A stretch of 64,000 bases of DNA, from positions 4,836,001 to 4,900,000 of the forward strand of contig NZ_JACIBV010000001.1 of NCBI RefSeq assembly GCF_014195505.1, given 5' to 3'. The position numbers were made by a program, and so were the translations under genes. The notes below the pieces were generated by a model that worked only from the letters and a program-made list of their open reading frames with translations, did no database searches and was not told the DNA's origin. This DNA is from Nonomuraea dietziae. GTDB lineage: Bacteria > Actinomycetota > Actinomycetes > Streptosporangiales > Streptosporangiaceae. Shown in pieces: positions 60,003 to 64,000 of this stretch; positions within the stretch are counted from its first letter, which is position 1; every line of letters starts with the position of its first letter.

Positions 60003-60182
60003 CTATGAGATCGGATAGGCGAGAACCTCCACCACGACGAGGGGCCGGCCGGACGCATCCCGGACCGCCCCGAAGACCGCCAGCAACGACGTCGGCACGG
60101 CGAGCTTCTTGACCTCCTCCGCCGACGGCATGCGCGCGGTGATCTGTTCCACGACGTGATCGAAGCGGACGCCTTTGCGCGC
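60003..60182 (-). pseudogene. C-terminal fragment of a GntR/UTRA regulator
   Basis: About 59 residues read VRFDHVVEQITARMPSAEE, LLAVFGAVRDASGRPLVVVE, the end of a UTRA ligand domain. A stop lies in frame just upstream, and the DNA-binding half is missing. GntR regulators (KorSA type) control actinomycete integrative elements, which fits the setting. Confidence 0.6.
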
Positions 60183-60196
60183 CTTCTACTCGTGAT

Positions 60197-60890
60197 CAAT
60201 GGCGGCTGGCCGCCTTGCTGGACTGCGTGCGCTACGACTTGGGCGAGCGGGAAGAGGCCGAGACGGCACCAGCCGCCGTCGAGATGGGTCACCAAGTTGG
60301 ACACGGCGAACTCATGGGGGCATGAGATGTCGGCCCGGTTCGCTCTCGTGGAAGGCCGCTAGGAGACGTTGTCACGGCCGCCCGCATGGGCCAGGCCGTC
60401 GCCGGCCGAGTAGCGCCATGGTGCAATTCACCTTGCAGGAGGCCCGTGGCCTGGCCCGGATAGGCGACCGTCGCGAAGCACCTGTGGGGCCCAGGTCCTC
60501 AGCAGCCTGTCCATGCCAGAGCATCCTGGTCATCACTTCGTGTTCGACCACGTCAAGTGGATGTTCTACACCGCTACCTCCTACACGTGGCGCGCCGAAG
60601 AGCATGCCCGCGAGACGACGATCCAGATGCATACTGGCCCAGACGGCGCCTCCAATGCCCCCATGCGAGTCGCCGACGCGCGCATAGACCTTCGGCATCG
60701 TCCACGCCCGACGCGGCGACCTTGACGCAGCCGTAGACCCAGGCATGGCCGCATTCAACATCGACCGCCGCTCACTCACCGACTTTGTCACAGGGCCGGA
60801 ACCCTAGACCGGGTCCTTCGCCAGCGTTACCGACGCGAGACACTTGCCGCAGAGTTCTACGAGTGGTTCGTGACAGCCCATCGAGCACCC
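60197..60890 (+). pseudogene. Decayed C-terminal part of an XRE regulator
   Basis: Four frames in order give LAALLDCVRYDLGEREEAET, then MSARFALVEGR, then WMFYTATSYTWRAEEHARET with APMRVADARIDL, then VHARRGDLDAAVDPGMAAFN and RVLRQRYRRETLAAEFYEW. This is the TPR-like C-terminus of common actinomycete helix-turn-helix regulators, broken by at least three frameshifts. No functional product is expected. Confidence 0.6.
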
Positions 60891-61033
60891 ACGAGTCGAC
60901 GTCTTTGCCAAGGGTTCATTTCTTGGATCAGACGCCGAGCCGTAAATAAGCGTGGAGCCTGACTTGGGGTGGAGCGACCTTGGTATGCGGCCAGTCCCAT
61001 GCCGTTCCGACAGCAAGAGGAGCCCATAATTGA

Positions 61034-61517
61034 TTGGCTGACAAAAAATGCATTGTCCTGATGATAGACACCACCTTAGCCACCTCACTGGTGGGCTGTT
61101 CATGGATTTGGCCTGCGGCCTGCATCCGAAGCGCGGAGGAGGACATTAGAGAACTCAAACAGATCGTACAGGGGTCCCCTCAGCCTGTCGCCGCCACTCT
61201 CGGAGAACAAGATGACTGCGATTCCGGCGAAGGCGGCTCGCTATATTTCAACGCCGATCGCTTCACGACCAGTGATGAAATACTCGGAAAGTTCGCCTCC
61301 ACCGGGTGGGAGCGGATCGAATCAGTACAGCCAGGCCACCCCCGAATGCGGCCGATGCATCGACGGAATCACAACTAAATGGGGCGACAGAACCGTCGAC
61401 ATCGTCGTCAGCGAGGACCGTCTTAGCTGCTATCTCCTCATCCTGGCTGGTGTCGCGCCCTACGACGCGGAGACTCAGGCTGGCGCGGAGTCGGCACCCA
61501 GTGCTTCTCATGTCTGA
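61034..61517 (+). pseudogene. Frameshifted small exported protein
   Basis: The first frame gives SLVGCSWIWPAACIRSAEED, a hydrophobic N-terminus, then GEGGSLYFNADRFTTSDEIL and GWERIESVQPGHP. The continuation CGRCIDGITTKWGDRTVDIV and SEDRLSCYLLILAGVAPYD lies in the next frame from about 61350. The whole resembles a small actinomycete lipoprotein. GC content is lower than around it. The start is uncertain (TTG at 61034). Confidence 0.45.
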
Positions 61518-61676
61518 TCGCCAGTCGGACCGCCCAATAAATGAGGAAAACAACATCACCACGGGAGCCATCAGGAGCACCAGCAGGGACAGGCCCTCAA
61601 TCATCCCAACCGCCATCCGATCATCGATATAAAAGACGCAGCGTCTACCAGCGCTACCGACCCGCATGTCATAGAA

Positions 61677-61757
61677 GCCTCCGGCGGGGCGCTCCGGCTC
61701 CGGAATATCGCCGCGCGGGACTGAGGACTACAGGTGGCTGAGATGGAAGCCTGATCG
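61677..61757. repeat. Dispersed repeat R2
   Basis: About 80 bp related to R1: GCCTCCGGCGGGGCGCTCCG, then GGTGGCTGAGATGGAAGCC. It ends before the CCATCGACCCGGG part of the family. CATGTCA precedes it, as before R3. Confidence 0.5.
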
Positions 61758-61810
61758 TGGCCGAGCAAGCATCCGGGCGGTGCTGGTTTCCTGCGGCTGC
61801 CTGCAGGCGC

Positions 61811-62605
61811 TCAACCTCGAGCACGCCGACGCTCGGCGAGGTGACCCCACGCGGATACAACAGCGATGGAGGCCACCAGCAACACAAGGCTTCCTGCGAT
61901 GTCGAGCACATAGTGGTTGCCCGTGACAAGCACGACTGCCGCCATACCCAACGGGAAGATCCACGACAGCAACGCCCATCTCGGATGGGAGCCCCGCAGC
62001 GCGCACCACACGGCATACGCGCACCACAACGACCATCCCACATGCATGCTGGGCATCGCCGAATACAAGTTCCGACCGTTCTCGATCTCTCGTGAGGCAT
62101 GTCCGCCCAGGATGTCGTGCGCGGCAATGATGTCGACGACGCCCGGTAGAGCGAACCGTGGGGGCGACATGGGCAGCGCCCAGAAAACGGGCAGCACGAG
62201 GACGGTCATCGCGACGAGGGTCCGGCGGACCTTGACGTAGACGTCGGCGTGCCGGACGAAGACCCACACCAGCACACCGATGATCGCGAGGTAGTACAGG
62301 CGGTAGTAGTACACCGCCGGCTGGATGAGGGCCGGATGCTCGGTCAGCCACTGGTTCGCCCTCAGCGCGATGTCCAGGTGGACGGCCCGCTCTATGGCTT
62401 GCAGGGCCAGCGCGTTGGCGGTGGCGGCTGCGACGTCCTTCCCTGCGGCGGCATGAAGCCGTGAGAAAAGAAAGATCACGAGCAGCAGACCAGCCACTTC
62501 GACGAGCGGGGCGGGGCGCCTACCCGTCCTCCCGACCAGCACGGCTGACCAAGCACGTGCAACCAGGTGCGATAGCCGATGGGCGGCCACCTCAAGCGGG
62601 CTCAC
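61811..62605 (-). CDS. PAP2-family phosphatase/phosphotransferase
   Basis: A 264-residue membrane protein with about six segments. SAMPSMHVGWSLW near residue 180 and TGNHYVLDIAGS near 230 hold the two His motifs of the Aur1/Ipt1-type PAP2 group. It may move or remove phosphate on an inositol or isoprenoid lipid. GTG 62605 is the start. It appears intact amid degraded sequence, with lower GC at its 3' end. Confidence 0.87.
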   Translation of the reverse strand: MSPLEVAAHRLSHLVARAWSAVLVGRTGRRPAPLVEVAGLLLVIFLFSRLHAAAGKDVAAATANALALQAIERAVHLDIALRANQWLTEHPALIQPAVYYYRLYYLAIIGVLVWVFVRHADVYVKVRRTLVAMTVLVLPVFWALPMSPPRFALPGVVDIIAAHDILGGHASREIENGRNLYSAMPSMHVGWSLWCAYAVWCALRGSHPRWALLSWIFPLGMAAVVLVTGNHYVLDIAGSLVLLVASIAVVSAWGHLAERRRARG

Positions 62606-62656
62606 GCGGGCACCCTAACTCACCCCGTTTCGACATGGATCATGTCAGCCGAAAGA

Positions 62657-62763
62657 GCCTCCGGCTCCGGCTCCGGGCTGATCACCGCATGCGGGGCCAG
62701 GGCCAGCCGGTAGCTGAGGTAGAACCCGGTTCATCCCGTCCGCCATCGACCCGGGACAAGCCC
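62657..62763. repeat. Dispersed repeat R3
   Basis: About 107 bp: GCCTCCGGCTCCGGCTCCGG, GGTAGCTGAGGTAGAACCC and CCATCGACCCGGGACAAGCC. It lies beside the transposase remnant, and in the transposase frame it follows on directly, suggesting the repeat family is an IS end or an IS target region. Confidence 0.55.
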
Positions 62764-62875
62764 ACGGGCATGCGAGCGGTTGACGTCCCGCTGCCCGCGC
62801 GACAATCAGGGCCGATGGCGATGCCGCTGGAACGGCGTGCGGATCGTACCGCCCGCTCCTGACAGCCCTTTCCGT

Positions 62876-63392
62876 GAAGGTCTTCACACCGGCGCCGGTC
62901 AAGGCGTCGATCAGGCCGACCGTCCTAGCGGCGGTCACGTCGTGAACGGCGCCCGGCAGAGGAGGCGAGGCCCACACCAGCCGACCTGCGAGATCGGCCA
63001 GCAGTCGCACGTTCATCCCGTGCTGCTTGTGTTTCCCGCTGTAGTACGGCCGTTGGTCGGCCAGGCGATCGATGGGGATGAGGGTTCCGTCCAGGATGGT
63101 GGAGGCCAGCTGGGCCGCGCGCGTGACTGCGGCGTGCACGTCATCGGACAGCGCGGCCAGCAGGTCGACGCTTTCAGGGACATAGCGCCAGGCCGTGGTG
63201 GTGCCGAGCGAGAAACCGGCGGCCAGCCGCGCGGAGGTGTCGCCGTTACGCACGGGAGCCAGGACAAGCAGCGCGTGCCGGGCCGATGTCCAGCCACCGG
63301 CGGCGGCTTTCAGCCCGCTGCGTGCGAATCAGCTCGGCCAGGCGGACCAGGGTGCGGTTGGACAGCGGAATCGAGGCGCGATAAGACAGCAA
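62876..63392 (-). pseudogene. Transposase remnant (IS5-like, DDE type)
   Basis: The N-terminal part LSYRASIPLSNRTLVRLAEL is in one frame, and RNGDTSARLAAGFSLGTTTAWRYV, ILDGTLIPIDRLADQRPYY and GAVHDVTAARTVGLIDALT are in another, so a frameshift lies near 63250. The first two catalytic Asp are visible (DGTLIPID and VHD), but the C-terminus with the Glu is lost after GVKTF. Not functional. Confidence 0.8.
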
Positions 63393-63660
63393 CGAGGCTC
63401 CCGGTTGGGATATCGGATCTTGCGCCCTGCGGAAACGGCTTGCTGATCGTTCTCGTGCCGGACCTTTCGCCGCTATTTCGTCTGCGCCCCAATCTGGGCT
63501 GCCCCCTACTCCCTCGCCGCGATCTTGTGCTGCCTCGTGACCAGCGTCAGGTTTGCGTGAACGGCTTGCCATGAGGAAGCGGTCTTCCTCCGCCGCGAAC
63601 GGCCCTCGGCCCCGCCCCGTCCTGCCCAACAGCCGGAAAATCCGCTGCAACGATGGAGCC

Positions 63661-64000
63661 ATGAGTACTTTCCTGACACCACAACAGCTCGCCAGCCGTA
63701 CCTCCGCCGCCGTCGACGCGGCCGTCGCGGCAGGGCGCGTGCTCGGTCTGACCATCACCGACCCCACGGTGCTTCACGACGTCTTCTCCGTCGTCGTCCA
63801 CCTGGTGCCCTCGCCGGTCGTGGCCCGGATTCCCACCGTCCTGCCGCACCCAGACGACCTGACCACCCTCGCGCGCCGCCAGCAGGATGAGCTGGACGTG
63901 ACACGTTGGCTCGCCGCCCAGGGAGTCCCCGTGATCGCGCCCAGCCCGCTCGTGCCGCGGGAACCCGTGCAACGCGACGGTTTCTCGATGACGTTCTGGT
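63661..64000 (+). CDS. Phosphotransferase-family (APH) protein, 3' end outside window
   Basis: ATG 63661 opens a frame without stop to the window edge (113 residues). VVARIPTVLPHP and RRQQDELDVTRWLAAQGVPVIAPSPLV fit the N-lobe of aminoglycoside phosphotransferase-like kinases. The catalytic loop lies outside the window, so activity cannot be judged. The 5' neighbour is the transposase remnant. Confidence 0.8.
   Translation, partial: MSTFLTPQQLASRTSAAVDAAVAAGRVLGLTITDPTVLHDVFSVVVHLVPSPVVARIPTVLPHPDDLTTLARRQQDELDVTRWLAAQGVPVIAPSPLVPREPVQRDGFSMTFW

Noticed and set aside
60372..60791. A minus-strand frame of 139 residues
   Set aside because: It is antisense to the XRE-regulator remnant and resembles nothing.
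1..64000. CRISPR arrays, rRNA genes, plasmid replication or relaxase genes
   Set aside because: I saw no regularly spaced repeat-spacer array, no rRNA and no Rep/relaxase-like protein. The repeats near 51-59 kb are att sites.

Overview
The window comes from a high-GC actinomycete chromosome. MshD (mycothiol), GlnR, MurT/GatD, leaderless starts, WhiE-type type II polyketide genes and frequent AGG arginine codons fit a filamentous, sporulating actinomycete, most likely of the Streptosporangiales (Nonomuraea-like). The genus is an inference.

Layout. 1-10.1 kb holds conserved housekeeping genes: an ankyrin protein cut by the window edge, asparaginase II, D-aminoacyl-tRNA deacylase, a NarL-type two-component pair with a small exported protein, YgfZ with a Fur regulator, a nitrobindin/DUF2470 pair, DsrE, the GatD/MurT lipid II amidation pair and a secreted nuclease. 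An unexplained leader with a near-perfect anti-Shine-Dalgarno complement lies at 5.77 kb. 10.1-18.6 kb is a six-gene block around a HerA/VirB4-like ATPase: a large membrane-anchored coiled-coil protein, three membrane-anchored proteins with outside domains, and a polytopic membrane protein. I could not assign it to a named system, and it is the best candidate for an undescribed machine. 18.7-31 kb holds a BenE transporter facing its XRE-cupin regulator across a perfect palindrome, a sigma/MGMT-Ada operon, a sulfur-transfer operon preceded by a Cys-containing leader peptide, an ECF sigma/anti-sigma pair, DUF2993, a MoaD-like protein and GlnR.

28-44.8 kb is a type II polyketide cluster of spore-pigment (WhiE) character. 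Its leftward arm encodes acetyl-CoA carboxylase (AccC, AccB, a fused AccD-AccA) and a TcmI-type cyclase, next to a LuxR-type two-component pair. Its rightward arm encodes a SchA/CurD protein, a short-chain reductase, an ABM oxygenase, an FAD monooxygenase, a methyltransferase, ACP, a fused aromatase-cupin, KS-alpha and KS-beta. An MMPL exporter and an OmpR-type two-component system follow. The carboxylase would supply malonyl-CoA, KS/CLF/ACP build the chain, the cyclases fold it, and the oxygenases, reductase and methyltransferase tailor it.

44.8-51.2 kb returns to housekeeping: an RNA-ligase-like protein, GNAT, an exported 5'-nucleotidase, MshD, a PiT phosphate transporter with its DUF47 partner, and Dcd. 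At 51.28 kb lies tRNA-Gly(CCC), which has served as an integration site repeatedly. Its 3' half recurs at 54.4, 57.7 and 58.8 kb, with a decayed copy at 52.6 kb. Three broken tyrosine integrases lie beside three of these sites, and iterated 11-bp repeats sit about 120 bp before each intact repeat. Between them are small cargo genes (nucleotidyltransferase, inositol-phosphatase-like, SUKH and other immunity-like proteins). The tail to 63.6 kb is a graveyard of GntR, XRE and transposase fragments plus an intact PAP2 protein. The window ends inside a phosphotransferase-family gene.
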